Assembly: GCA_026936325.1 (NCBI GenBank)
Contig: JAPTHN010000008.1
Span: forward strand, 49,765,706 to 49,829,705
DNA: 64,000 nucleotides
Direction of reading: 5' to 3'
DNA from: Platynereis dumerilii
Taxonomy: Eukaryota; Annelida; Polychaeta; Phyllodocida; Nereididae
The translations under genes and the position numbers were made by a program. The notes under the pieces were generated by a model. That model saw nothing but the letters and a program-made list of their open reading frames with translations, had not been told where the DNA came from and did no database searches. This document shows, in pieces, positions 21,483 through 34,483 of this stretch; the stretch's first letter is position 1, and each line of letters begins with the position of its first letter.

Positions 21483-22751
21483 TGCGCACAGGGAATCAAC
21501 TAAAATTCAAATATTTTGATGATGAACCTTGAATGGCATTTTCCACACTCAAATTTCTAAATATTCCCCCATGCAAACAGAGACTAAAATTCAGAATCAT
21601 CGGATGTTTTCCTCAAAATTGCATACTTTTGTTGATTTGGTGGTCTCCATGGCAAACAGTTTGATCCTATAACCATTTTGATATGTTTGTTGACAAAAAA
21701 TTTAATTGAGTTCCTTGTTCTAAAAATGTTGGATAACCCAACTGGAGGTGAATCTCTCTTCAAAAATGATGTAGTGGTGATACAAAACACCAAACAGTAA
21801 ATCTCTGATCAAATGTGACACGAAATATGTCTGAGCAGTCCAGACTGAGGCATGCCAATACCACCAAAATGTAACTATTTATCAGTTGCTAAGGTAATAA
21901 ACAAATGCTGAGCCTTGGTAACCAAGTGAAATTCAATTGTTTTAATAATAAATTTTCCATACACAAATTTTTCAATACTTCTTCATGCAAAATGAAACAC
22001 AAACTCAGAATCATGAGGTTCTTTTCTCAAAATGGTGTATTTTTGCCAATTTGATTGTTTCCATGGCAACCAATTTGATCATCAGTTAATAATTTAAACA
22101 TTTTTAAAGTATCTCTCACACATGGACCACCCTCTGATGACAAAAAGTTTGAATTGAATTGCTTGTTCTTCTATACTGAGGAAATTGTGAGCTTACTGGT
22201 GGATTCGAATTTGTTTACTTCGATTACTTTGGTAACACTTTGTGTCAAGGGTATTAAACCGACAGAGAAAAGAAAGACATCACCAGAAAGCCGAGAAAAA
22301 GGGCTTTCTGGTGCATGTAATTGAAATCCTAAAAATATGTAAATTTCCTCAGTTTTAGAGAAGTTATCATTGACTTTCAGAAAAAATTAACTGTTTTTAA
22401 GAATTCCCGGTTGTCATGGCAACCATATAAACAATGGGTGTCAATGATTTTCTCAGTCTGCTCACCCATTCTCCGATTTACCATAATGTGAAGTCAGATT
22501 TCATTTATCACTAATTGTCTCTGTTTTATGCAGTATTTAGTGAAACAAGTATTGCGGTAAATTTAAATGAATCCGTTGCCATGGAAACCTGTGCTGCCAA
22601 GTTCGCACAGAATTTCAGCATTTTTTAGTAGCATTATCAGAAACAAGAGAATTTTCCGCACATTTTGGTATATGAAACTTGCTGTTGTACTTCCGTGCGG
22701 GGTATCTTCTTAAATATTGCACTTTTTGGCCTCCAGCTGCTCTACTAATTA

Positions 22752-23640
22752 ACACCCATAATTCAAGGTGTCAATTACTTATTGCATTTATTTACTTCAT
22801 TCCAATCAACTTTGCTAATTGCTGTCAAGAACACATAACACTTCTCATGGAGCATCTGCATTGCTCTTCAAAGTTTCAAGTGCAATTCACTTTCACACCT
22901 CCCTGCCTGTCATCTCATGGACAGTACACAAGTTTTTATTTCATAACAATTGTATACTTTAAGCCTTACTTCATATATTCATAGACACATATAAAGACAG
23001 ATAGATGGACAGACAGATAGATAGATAATACATAGATAATTCATAGACAGATAGACAAATACATTGACAGATAGATACACAGATACAGTGATACACAGAT
23101 AAAATGATCATGGACTTAGTGTGAAGTACAAACTGTATTACATGTATTCCATGACAACTGTATACTTTAAGCTTCACTCATTTTGTTTTTACAGCAACTT
23201 CATAACAACTTCTTATATTCCCTGAATTATCAACTGTACATAGAAAGAAATGCTTTATAGTCCTGCCTTCTACAATGGGTATTTCTAGTATTATATAGTA
23301 GTGCAGCTGAAATTCAGAAATAATTTAAATCACTATTGGATCTTTTAAATGTAAATGTTCCTTAATGTTTTCTCTTTAAAGATTTTAAGTAATAACATAG
23401 AAATTGTTATCCTGTCTAAATATATTTTAATAAATAAATAAATAAATAAATAGATAAATATTCAATTATTTCCTTTATAGAACTCAGAATGTGCCTTTAT
23501 CCATTGAACTAAAGTTCAAAGCTTTAATGTAAAAATTTGCTAAGTTATGGTGAAGTGAATTACATTTTGTCCAGTTATTAAAAAATGTTAAGATAAAAGA
23601 GAACTCTAATTTAATTGTGATACATTAATTAGAACCTCCA
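22752..23640. other. No gene; microsatellites
   Basis: Contains a GATA/GACA tract at 22990-23100 and an AATA tetranucleotide run at 23428-23455. TGTATACTTTAAGC occurs at about 22950 and 23159, a short direct repeat around the microsatellite. No exon supported. Confidence 0.5.
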
Positions 23641-24984
23641 AAGTACTGTCATTGCATGTGAGCATATATATCTGAACTTTAATTGACCTTTGGATCAATA
23701 GACACCAAAGTTCCATTGCTAAGTGCAATCTGCTTTGACACCTGCCAGATAGACAAAAGTCTTGTTCTTTGATGGCAATTAGGGTAAACTGAGGGTGAAA
23801 CTAAGCTTAAGAAACTCTAAAGTTGCAATTAGCGCTATTAGACTGCCTCTGTCATATCACACCAGTTCCTTCAGCCTGGAACAAGTGGCTTAGTTCATTT
23901 GGCGCGAAAATGACGGCCGCTAGGGGCGCTGAGCGCAACAAAACAAGATTAGGCTGTGCGGGCAGGTGGTTTAGTTCGTGTGTCATGACTGCGCTGAGAT
24001 CCAAAAGTTTTCACTCGCTTCGATGTTTTAATCTGCCCGAATGAATAGAAATAATGGTCCCACAGTATCGTAAGTAGGCTCAAATTGTAGATTTCTTCAA
24101 TAGAAACGTTCGCCCCAAAGCTTTAGTAGATTCATTCAGTGTAGCGATCGCTAGAGCGTGCTCAACTTTTTGGTGAGCAAACTTCTTAAGAAAAGATGCA
24201 GTCGGCTGCTTGGCCGAAGGCTGCTGGTCTATCATAAGACAAGATTGTTAATTTGTCCAGGTATGTTTGGCCACAGAATCATAGCTATTTGGTTGATATA
24301 AATGGCAGACCCCTTTTTGGAAAGCTCAAAGGTTTATCTATCTCCAGGAAGTATTTATTTCCTAATCAAAATTCTTTTTAAATCTTCTTTTTTTTTCTTT
24401 CTGTCTATAATTGGTGATATATATGTTGCTAACTAGATGTAGTTTTTGTTTAGGAATATCAACAGCACTCATTTCTATGTTGGAGGGCCTTTAAGCAGTT
24501 GCTGCTGGTCCATCCGATATATTTTTGTATAATGTTTTAAGGACTTTATTATATTAAATTTATATTGACATTTTTAAAATTATCTTTTACTTGAAAATCT
24601 AAACTGATATTGGACACTCTTTAAAAACATCGGACATTTACAAGTTTAATCACTAGAACTGGGACCAGTATTGTAATAATAACATTATACTTAACCTTGT
24701 TTTTAGCTTTCTGTAGATTAGTGTAGACTTTGATTTTGCTTTGTATTTTGATATTGATGACACATGTATCTTTTTTGATATTCGGTTTGTCATAATAAAA
24801 GTTTATATATATATCTATAATCATGTCATTCTATCTTTCTTTCCTTCTTCCTTTCCTTTCCTTCCTTTCCATCTTTTCCTTTATGGCCTAGTTAAAAAAT
24901 ATTGAGGCCAAAGTGTGACATGACCATGAAAATTTTAAAATGTACCTGAACAACTAATGACCGCATAATATTGTAAAAAAATAT
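23641..24984. other. No gene recognised; CpG-dense patch
   Basis: Positions 23898-24140 contain many CpG dinucleotides (GGCGCGAAAATGACGGCCGC, GGGGCGCTGAGCGC) in an otherwise CpG-poor window. This could be a promoter fragment or a recently arrived repeat. Positions 24830-24890 are a CTTT/CCTT-rich microsatellite. No splice-supported exon was found. Confidence 0.4.
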
Positions 24985-24988
24985 GTCT

Positions 24989-25829
24989 GGGTCATTCTCA
25001 AATTTTGGGACAATTTGCGTCACTTCAGTTCCCTGACAATAATTTGAATGCAATTAATATCTGAAGCGTCACTCTGCATCTGTTATTCATATTTCTATTT
25101 AGAACCACTGCATTTGGAAGAAAAAGTCATTTATAAGACCTTTTTTTGGTGCATTGTGTCCAGTAATCCGTGCTAAATCAATGGGTTTTCCCTTTCAATG
25201 GACCTGACATGAAAAAATAATGTGTTAATTTTCCTCCTAAAGTGCCATAATTTTCAAAGTTTCTATGCACGATTCATGAGAATACAGACTTGAATTAATA
25301 TATACATCATGTTTACCTTTTTTCTTGTTTCATTTCATTGAATTAATTGATGTAAAAGAAGTGTCACTAGTTTATGTTAATTTTTTTGTCCACTCCGTTC
25401 CCTGCTATAGCTCGGCTCGCTATTGTTTTTAATGAGCAATTTTGTAAGATGCACATGCGCTACACTACCACAGCTTTGCAGATTTCATTAAACAGGTATT
25501 CAACAAATTAAGTCATAATTTTCATTGGAACATTTTTTTGTCCGACTAAAATGTCCACTCCGTTCCCTCCAATTCCGAGCTTACCAGTGATATCTATTTT
25601 TCGAGGAAATTTATGTAGATCTATATATTGGTGTGGGTGACAGGATTCAATAGAATGCAATCATAACTTTGTGTCTCCCAAATAGAATGCATGCACTATC
25701 AAGAGAAAACCAAACCATTCCTGTCCACTCCTTTACCCGTTCCTGTCCACTCCGTTACACAAAAAATCAATAGTTAATTTAAAAAACGATTGATCTGAGA
25801 TGAAGTACTTCTTCATTTGAGAATGGCTC
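24989..25829. mobile_element. 841-bp TIR element with 4-bp target duplication
   Basis: The left end GGGTCATTCTCAAAT and the inverted right end GAGCCATTCTCAAAT are flanked by GTCT (24985-24988, 25830-25833). Internal repeats of TGTCCACTCCGTTCCC occur at about 25390, 25552 and twice in degenerate form at 25722-25757. It is non-coding. A 4-bp duplication fits several superfamilies, so I leave the family open. Confidence 0.6.
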
Positions 25830-26160
25830 GTCTAAGTTCTAGGAATTATATTTACCATTTTCCTGTGCTTTGTGGAAATGACTGATTAAAGCCGAATATT
25901 GCAAAATTTCTATTTATTTTATTTCCAAGACAGACAAAGGAAACTAGCCTAATTGGTAACTTATCTTCAAAGGAAATCTTTTTCTTTTGTTGGACGACAA
26001 AAGACATACACTCTTCAGTCTCCAAGGCAGTTTTCATCCAGATTCACCAAATATTTCATGAGGAAAGCAGTATTTTTGGAAATTTTGCAGCAATATTTAA
26101 AAACAAAACCTACATATTTGGTCCTCAGATGTATATATTTACCTCTAAAATGATTTCACC

Positions 26161-27060
26161 TAGAGTAGGTCGGGGCAAGAAGCCCGGGTTAGGTGACAGG
26201 CCCCCCCCAGGTTTATATCTAAACTTACATCTTTGACGCATTTTCTTATTGATAGGATTGAAGCTAGAGGCTTTTTATGTGATATAACAAATTTTCAGGG
26301 CGAACAGCACAAAACCATAGTAGAAATTAAAGAAACAAAAAAATGTGCATGGTTTTTGTAACTTTGACAAATTCTTTGAAAGGGGTTGTCAGAAATAATT
26401 TTGGAAATTTTTAAAAGTATGATGGATATCTGCATTGCTTCACTTTATAACCATCACATAAATATGATTCGGATCATGTTTTTTGCATTTTAGTTGAAAA
26501 TATAGAGGTTAAATTAAAATATGTGGGTTCGGGGCGAGAGGCCCCACGTGATATGGGGCATGAGGCCCCATTCACTGGGGGGTGGAAGCTGCTTCAGAAA
26601 CCATTTAATAATGTGTATTTTACCTTAAATCTTGATAGAATAGCTGATTAAAACAGAAAAAAATTAGGCCTGAAATTGAAACGGGGCAAAAAATATTAAA
26701 AAATAAAAGTATGAACAAAAAAATTCTGAAATTCAGAAAAAGTGCATAGAATGCCTTAAAAAATTATAGAAGAACCCAAAGAAATAACTTTTAAGCTGAA
26801 TGCACTCGCAAAAAAAATTGCCATAGGATTATAATAGGGGGGCTTCTTGCCCGATGGGAGGGGTAAGAAGGCCATTTTCAATTTTTTACAAAAATGGCCG
26901 TAACTCCTTTATTAAAATTGGCAGACATTTGTTTCACCAGTTATTAGTAGAGTCAAGTGATCCCTTCTTGACATCATAAGCATTCAAATTAATTAACTAT
27001 AAAAAGTAGGTAAAATCGCACCTCGAAGTTAAGGGGGGCTGCATGCCCCGCCCTACTCTG
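26161..27060. mobile_element. 900-bp TIR element, GGGGC-rich ends
   Basis: The left end GTAGGTCGGGGCAAGAAGCC and the inverted right end GTAGGGCGGGGCATGCAGCC are similar over about 30 bp, with TA at the right boundary and probably at the left. The middle holds a second related block, GGTTCGGGGCGAGAGGCCCC then GGGGCATGAGGCCCC (26526-26572). There is no coding region. A TA target suggests Tc1/mariner, with moderate certainty. Confidence 0.6.
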
Positions 27061-27299
27061 TAGATGATGTGTTATGCGCTCGGATGTGGACTTCGAGTTG
27101 GTACCAAATAACTTTTTTTTTAAAGTGCCACTGAAGTGAATACAAACAGAGCAAAGATGATAGAAGTGTGATTTTTAGCCCATTTTCAGCTCGTCTGTTT
27201 TCTTTGAAAACGAAGAGTTATCGTCGTCGCTTGATCGTCTTTGTCTTTGTCATTGTTGTCGTTGTCCCGGCTAAGGTTTGTGTAAGTGTCCATTACTGA

Positions 27300-27905
27300 C
27301 CTCAGTATTTCAGTTACAGTTACGAAATTTGGTACAGGTATTTGTCTGTGGGTATGGATTAAGAATATTTCAAGAAATCCCAGATTGCGGCTATTTTTTG
27401 GCAGCCATAATGGCAGCCATCTTTCTTAAGTCTTGAACTGCCAACTGTGACCTTGGTGTTTCGCTTAGAGTTATGAAATTTGGTACAGGTATTGGCCTGT
27501 GGGTACAGATCAGGAACATGGCAAGAAATCCAAGATGGTGGCCATCTTGTGATGGCCATTTTGGCTGCCATCTTTCTTAAGTCTTGAACTGCCCACTGTG
27601 ACCTTGTTATTTCCCTTACAAAATTTGGTACAGGTATTGACCTGTGGGTGTCGATTGGGAACATGACGAGAAATCCAAGATGGCGACCATCTCTTTGTTG
27701 CCATTTTGGCAGCCATCTTTCCGCGCTTTTGAACTGCTTGCTGTGACCTTAATATTTCACTAAGAGTTATGAAATTTGGTTCAGGGTAAAGATCGAGCAC
27801 ATGTCAAGAAATCCAAGATGGCGGCCATCTTGTGGTGGCCATTTTTTCAGCCATCTATCTTCATTATCGAACTACCCACTGTGACCTTAATATTTCGCTT
27901 AGATG
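27300..27905. repeat. Four-unit tandem array (about 145-152 bp) with YY1-like motifs
   Basis: Units begin at about 27324, 27475, 27619 and 27771. Each has GAAATTTGGTACAGGTATT (or a variant), then AAGAAATCCAAGATGGCGGCC-type sequence, a second GGCAGCCATCTTTC and finally GAACTGCCCACTGTGACCTT. CAAGATGGCGGCCATCTTG is a near-palindrome containing the YY1 core AAGATGGCGGC. Minus-strand frames through the array are by-products. Such a head-to-tail array may be the end of a larger repeat or a young satellite. Confidence 0.8.
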
Positions 27906-28499
27906 CACATAATTGACCTAAGTACATTGGCTTGTGTGAGACTCAATAAAAAAAAAGAGCTGCATGATCACATCCTTCATACATACCCAGAATAGCAAGG
28001 AAGGGAATCTTCAATCTTTCAACTTCAATAACAGTTAATGATTGTCACTTGCAACTGTGGCTACTGTCCTGTGATTAATAATTTCCAGTGATTTAAAGAC
28101 AGACCTTATCATGAATGATTTTATATTGATGGGTCTGATCATTGGCATTGTTTTGTATTTTGAGCACATTTACATGTTGTACTCCAACTATTCCTACAGG
28201 TTCCAGGGAAACAACCAGAAAGACAACAATCTACAAAGGGACATGCATCAAATCTCTTGCATTCATAAGTCACCAAAGTTTACATTATAAAATGTTGTAC
28301 TGTTTGGAATTAAATGTTATTACATTTTCACATAGTCAAGTTTTAAGGCAACACATCGAGGAAAAGGGTATGTTCACTGCTCTCGATTAGTATCATTAAT
28401 ATGAGACTGATTCTAGAAATAGATATTAATTTTTAAAATATTGAGGTAGAGCATTATTTTTCAAGTCAAATACAGTCTTTAGGGTCTTTGCCTCTAAAC
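27906..28499. other. No gene seen
   Basis: AT-rich sequence between the tandem array and the LTR element. No domain or splice-supported exon. Confidence 0.4.
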
Positions 28500-31400
28500 C
28501 TGTTGTGAGCTCCAGGAGTCTACTGGTTGACAGAGACAATCATAGACTACTAGTCACACTTACAGACTAAATAGTCAGTCCTCAATTAAACAGCTTCCCA
28601 AATATATTCTTATCACTGCAGTTGAGGGAGCTCAGCTAGCCAAGGATATGGCTATCACAATTCCAATAATTCAAAGACCAGTTATACTGGGATTTCAAGA
28701 TGCTAGTTTGTATATGGTAAGAATGACAAACAATATAGTTACGGTTCACAGATAGACTAAAAGAATAGAAAGATTTATTGAAGATGACAGTGGGTTATAT
28801 AGTGAAATGTACAAACAGGTAATTGGTGGATGGCAATCAGCCAATCAGAGAACAGTATTAATAAAATGGGACAGTGCCCTTATGCATTGTATAAACAGTA
28901 TGTGGGTTCAGTGATTCTGGACTCCAGGTTTCATAACCAGAAAGGTGCTAATTGGTAAAGTGCAATTAACCTCCCTTAGATAATTGTTACTAGCTTTTAT
29001 CCCCCCAATTAATTCCCAATAGACAGAATGCTGGATCACAGAGAATTGTCAGATGCCTTGGTTTGGCAAGGCCTTTGTGTTGGGGCTTATAGATAGGCCC
29101 AGCATGATAAATGGTACAACAATATAGAGGATTAAAATTAGGGCCCTTTATGTAACTTGCTGTCACAAAGGGCAAGCCATATGTGAATGGACTTTAATTA
29201 TATGGTATCTTAAATGTGGACAATTCTCTGGACTGGCAAACTTGTATAATGCATTAAATGCATAGAAATTACTCTTGGCCAAAATGTACCAACTTAAATG
29301 CAGAAAAGATATATTACCCAACTTTTGGATCCAAGCCTCACTGATCAAGGTAAATACATAGAAGTGCTGTAGGGAAGCTCTAAGAAATAGATCTAAGGAA
29401 TATATATAAAATGGTATTCATAATTGCATGTATGCTTTTACATTGGTTATACCGTGCCCCAGCTGTGTGATACTTGTTAGGACACAGCTTTGGGTTCTAC
29501 CAAAAGTTATCAAAAAAAATAAGTAAAAGATGCAATTAATTAAACAATGCTTGCTCTCCCAAGGATTAAAGGCCGGTGTGTTACAAAAGACTCACACCAA
29601 ACATACCAAGTATACGACATTGGCCTTTAACCAGCAAAATTTAAATACAGTGATTAAATGACAATTGTGTAACTGATAAAATGCGTTGGCCAACAATAGG
29701 CTTAATGAAAAGGCTTAATCTTTAGTTACACGATGATAGGGCTTCAAAAGCCATTATCAGTAATTCCCATTGACACCCTAGTTGGTGGACAATGGACAGT
29801 AATCCTCAGTAATCTAGAGTAAGATAACTTCTATACATCAATGGCATGACAATCTGTCATGGTACACAAAAGATGATGCGTAATTGCACCATGGCTAATT
29901 TGTGATGCAATTCAATACAATTTAATCTATTTTGTTATATAATATAATACAAGTAATTCTACACACATATTTGAGCTTCCCTTAGACAGCGTGAACCATA
30001 AAAAAAAATATTTTGATGTTTTATGCACACACATGGACATGACATAACATAAACGTAAATGACAAACAAAATGACAGATAACACGCACTGATACATCGAC
30101 TTACAGATAACATATAAACATCAAACATATAGACACAGAAAATGACACATATTAATACCTGATGGCGTTACTAGTTTGGTTTTTAGATACCAGACCGCCA
30201 TCCTACCAATTAAAGGAAATATGATGACTATAACGTAGGTTTAAGGTGACTAAGCTTAGGACGTCTACGTTAATCTATTTCCTAAAATTGTGATGATAAT
30301 TAGTTACTATGTGTAGCGCCGGGGACTAAATTGGGGGTGAAGTTTCTCAGCCTACAACTTCGGACTTCCCAATTAACCTGGTGCTCACAAATGAATATTT
30401 CTAATTATCTAATTTACTTAGTGAGGTGACTAAACTTGGGCTTGAAGCGCCGACCCAGCTAAATGGCTCCAAGTTGGCCTTCCTAAGATTTACTAAAATA
30501 CAGTGAACTGATATAAAAAGTGTTGTGATGAATGGGTGCCCTCGACCTAGGCAAAGCCCCTTTAAATATATGTGTCATTAAAATGAGGAAAAAAAATTAA
30601 TAAAACTCATAAGTTGTGGAGAAAATTTGAAAAACTCCTAGAATCTCATGCGCAAGTTAACTCAGGAACTTGCTGGAGCATGTTAAATTGTAATCCATGA
30701 CTTCAGTCTATAAAAACCTATTGTAGGAAAATTTGACTGTTAAAAACCTACCAGGAAAATTAGACTGATGACTGTTGTGATATGACATAAGTTGTAAAAT
30801 TAACAATTGACATTATAAGTTAAATGGTGATATTATAAAATGTGATTATTGAGTTGTTGTCATTTTAAACTACGTCCCCTCATCGTGGTTCCCTGTTCTA
30901 GTTTTAGATTGTGTTTTCAGGTACGTCCACGTGGAGGTTCGCTTAAAATGACCTAGTTAAATTGAACAACGTTTGGTAATGTTACAAAATGTTGACATTA
31001 ATACAATGTGACCCAAAAAAAGGAAATGGTTGATAAATGTATTGCAATACAATTTTGACCACCGTAGATATAACCTTGTCGTGCCATTTTGTTTATAGTG
31101 GTAATCTTCAATTGTTTGAAGAAAACAATAAAATTGGTACGAATGGCATTTAGATATATTTATATAATAATTCGGGCAATATGGGGTCAACTTCCTGCGA
31201 AAACCTAGGACGAAATGGAAGTAGTCTCCTTTACCCTACTGATGTGATGGTAATTTGGTAAATAATATTTGTTATATTGAAGTTTACAGATGAATAGTGG
31301 TTTACAGTTTGTTTACACAATAATAAACTTATATTAAGTGACACAATAATAAGTGGATTGTAATTCATAATTGATGTTGTTGGTAACTTTGCATGGTATG

Positions 31401-31654
31401 CTGTTTAACAGTGCAGACTTGATTGAAATTGTCATTGGCATCCTTTTATATACTTAATAATTGGGCAATGGTGGAGTAAGCTTCCAGCGAAACGAAAACC
31501 ACTGGCGAAATAGAAGTAATCTCCTCTACCCTCTGTCCTGCTACTATGACAACTTTTTACGTTGAGCTATTACAATAATTGTTTTACCAGTAATAATTTG
31601 TTTATATTTATAATTTTGTACATTAAACTTGCTAAGTCATGCTGACTCAGCACA

Positions 31655-31905
31655 TTCCACCCAAATGAAATTCTGCAGAGAGTGTCATGACTGTAAATCT
31701 CAAATGACACATAATTATACTTGGAGTCGCACAGCATCTCTTGGACCTGGCTTGTTGGCTCCAAATTTCAAATAACATATAATTGTACAGGGAGTCGCAC
31801 AGCATCGCATGGACCTGGCTTATTGACTCTAAATTGCACATAACATAAAATTATACACAGAGTCGCGCAGCATCACTTTGACCTGGCTTATTGACTCTAA
31901 ATGTG
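31655..31905. repeat. Three tandem units of about 76 bp inside the LTR element
   Basis: Three successive units share AAATGACACATAATTATAC-like, GGAGTCGCACAGCATC, and TGGACCTGGCTTATTGACTC blocks. They lie in the internal region of the LTR element. A related pair of blocks at 31190-31230 and 31477-31530 (GAAGTAGTCTCCTTTACCCT; GAAGTAATCTCCTCTACCCT) shows a further internal direct repeat. Confidence 0.7.
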
Positions 31906-32397
31906 GGTTAAAAACGTGGTTTTACACCCCTAATTTATGCACTAGATGCTACTCCACTGCGTACTGCTTATGTTAACTGCGTATGGCTTATGTTAACCTA
32001 AATTGTAAGTAAGCTTCTTTGAATCTCAAAGAATGACTAATGAAAATGACTTCATGTTTAATAACATGTGTGCATGCAGAGATGCGTATGTAAACCTCAG
32101 CTGCTTTATATATAGAAAGCACCTAAACTGAGTCTTGTTACATAAAAATAATACAATACAATATAATTGAGGCACATTTAGATGCCCTAGCCCATGTAAT
32201 TAACTTGATGGTTATTAAATAACACATATAATAGATGAGATCTGCATAATGACAATTAATTACAGCAAAATAATGATCTCCTAGCTACAAAATGTTATCA
32301 CAGCCAGGTTTAGTTGGAACATTAAATGGTCGATAAAATTGGCTGATCATTGCGCATATGATCAGACCTAGGGTTATCAATCTTAAAATGTTAGCCT

Positions 32398-32679
32398 TTA
32401 CATTAACAAAAATTGATATGACCACTGTATTTTGAACCTCCATACCTGGAATTTCTTTTGAGCATGAGACAGGATCTCGTTGAGTTGGTCCTCGTTGAGC
32501 AGATCTAGTTGAATTTCAGTCCTCTGACGATGGGATGACTCGACTTGGGAGTGATACTGCTCGGTGGCCAATTCGAGCACAGCAATGTATCTGTTCAAGT
32601 CAGTAATGATTTCGATTAATGAGACTCGATGAGTGTTTTCGATTCCTGGGGCTGTGGTGTAGCGTGGGCAAGAGACCAA
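32398..32679 (-). other. Unassigned 93-codon stretch inside the LTR element
   Basis: The frame has more codon-like composition than its surroundings and predicts a helical, Glu/Gln-rich peptide (for example EIQLDLLNEDQLNEILSHAQ). It is not identified. It may be a residue of an element protein or a captured host exon. No function is proposed. Confidence 0.3.
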
Positions 32680-34133
32680 GCATCGTTGCTAGGTGGTCCC
32701 TCCAAATGGCTTGAGTCTCAAGGTCTATCGACCGACCTTTGCGTTCGAGAGACTTAATTGAATTCATCGTGCTGTTGTTGATTCTTCTTTGAATTTTGTT
32801 GTTGAATTCGCTTCGTTAAAATTTCCACTTCCTGTTTCATATAAAATTTTCGTTTTGTTTCCAATCCAATTTTCGTTTCCCGAGTTCTCCTTCCTTCTGG
32901 ACTAGAAGCATCCTGGTGATGCAGGAGCCATGTTGGACAGGTTTTAGGTGATCAGTTGGTAATCTAGAAGCCCATGTGTTTGGTAAAATTTATCTTCGCG
33001 CCTAGTACTTTCAACTAATGTAGCTCTTGTAGTACATCCAATAATGTGTTTTGGTAAAAGTTGTGTTTTTCAAATATCCAGACAAAAAAAAAAAAAAAAT
33101 TTTGGCTTGTAATATCCACTATGTCCTCACTGTACTGCTCCAATATGTTCACAAAAAGTTGACTCTGTTCAATTCACTCAGGGTACACCATTGTGAGCTC
33201 CAGGAGTCTACTGGTTGACAGAGACAATCATAGACTACTAGTCACACTTACAGACTAAATAGTCAGTCCTCAATTAAACAGCTTCCCAAATATATTCTTA
33301 TCACTGCAGTTGAGGGAGCTCAGCTAGCCAAGGATATGGCTATCACAATTCCAATAATTCAAAGACCAGTTATACTGGGATTTCAAGATGCTAGTTTGTA
33401 TATGGTAAGAATGACAAACAATATAGTTACGGTTCACAGATAGACTAAAAGAATAGAAAGATTTATTGAAGATGACAGTGGGTTATATAGTGAAATGTAC
33501 AAACAGGTAATTGGTGGATGGCAATCAGCCAATCAGAGAACAGTATTAATAAAATGGGACAGTGCCCTTATGCATTGTATAAACAGTATGTGGGTTCAGT
33601 GATTCTGGACTCCAGGTTTCATAACCAGAAAGGTGCTAATTGGTAAAGTGCAATTAACCTCCCTTAGATAATTGTTACTAGCTTTTATCCCCCCAATTAA
33701 TTCCCAATAGACAGAATGCTGGATCACAGAGAATTGTCAGATGCCTTGGTTTGGCAAGGCCTTTGTGTTGGGGCTTATAGATAGGCCAGCATGATAAATG
33801 GTACAACAATATAGAGCATTAAAATTAGGGCCCTTTATGTAACTTGCTGTCACAAAGGGCAAGCCATATGTGAATGGACTTTAATTATATGGTATCTTAA
33901 ATGTGGACAATTCTCTGGACTGGCAAACTTGTATAATGCATTAAATGCATAGAAATTACTCTTGGCCAAAATGTACCAACTTAAATGCAGAAAAGATATA
34001 TTACCCAACTTTTGGATCCAAGCCTCACTGATCAAGGTAAATACATAGAAGTGCTGTAGGGAAGCTCTAAGAAATAGATCTAAGGAATATATATAAAATG
34101 GTATTCATAATTGCATGTATGCTTTTACACTGT

Positions 34134-34483
34134 GTAAAGGACCCATTCTTGACATAAAGGTGTTTGAATATTTTAAATAAATAAATATTTCCACTGTATT
34201 CTAACATTTGTAACATTAATTATTCAAATCTGTCTAGCCACAATAGGCTTATCAAAATGTTATAGATTAAGGATAAAATATATTTAGAGCATGCTGGATG
34301 TTACTTCAAGCTCCATGAGCATCCACTTCTATTCAACTTAGAAGTCCACAATTTTGCATTGGTGCATTGCGGCTGCCAATCCCCACATTGCCAATCTCCA
34401 AATAGATAAAAAGACTTGATTTAGAGATTGGCAGGGTGCCCATCTCCGTAATTATCGCTCATTTGTCTTATCGGGCCCTTTAC
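34134..34483. other. No gene seen
   Basis: AT-rich. Blocks such as CCCACATTGCCAATCTCC and GATTTAGAGATTGGCAGGG (about 34381-34436) are inverted relative to one another and recur after the next element (35485-35510). This suggests the next element sits inside an older repeat. Confidence 0.35.

Larger units (their letters stand above)
17009..22747. mobile_element. Giant inverted-repeat element 1 (5.7 kb)
   Basis: The outer tips are TAGTAGAGCAGCTGGAG and its inverted copy, flanked by ATTA (17005-17008, 22748-22751), a possible 4-bp target duplication. The left arm runs to about 18033 and the right arm from about 21310. Landmarks shared in inverted order include CCCCGCACGGAAGTACAACA (17044; 22702 reversed), AAATTTACATATTTTTAGGA, and GATTCACCTCCAATTGGGTT. 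The right arm is longer because it holds about 2.5 tandem units of roughly 550 bp. Several GTTGCCATGGAAAC-like sites lie in each arm. The centre (18034-21309) is non-coding and holds a SINE, a MITE and purine-rich DNA. No transposase is visible. Confidence 0.75.
28504..34129. mobile_element. LTR retrotransposon, young, apparently non-autonomous
   Basis: Two direct repeats of about 938 bp (28504-29442 and 33192-34129) start TGTGAGC and end TTTTACA, the TG...CA form of LTRs. They are flanked by CTGT on both sides (28500-28503, 34130-34133), a 4-bp target duplication. The LTRs are nearly identical by eye, which means a recent insertion. The internal 3.75 kb shows no recognisable gag, protease, reverse transcriptase or integrase, so it looks like a LARD-type passenger mobilised by another element. 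Orientation and superfamily are undecided. Treated as a fossil. Confidence 0.8.

Noticed and set aside
22990-23100. CRISPR-like regular repeats
   Set aside because: Tetranucleotide microsatellite without spacers; wrong kind of genome.
27359-27800. Overlapping minus-strand frames of 96-101 codons with repeated WISCHVP-like peptide
   Set aside because: Explained by the tandem array with a period near 150 bp; no stop-free conservation beyond it.
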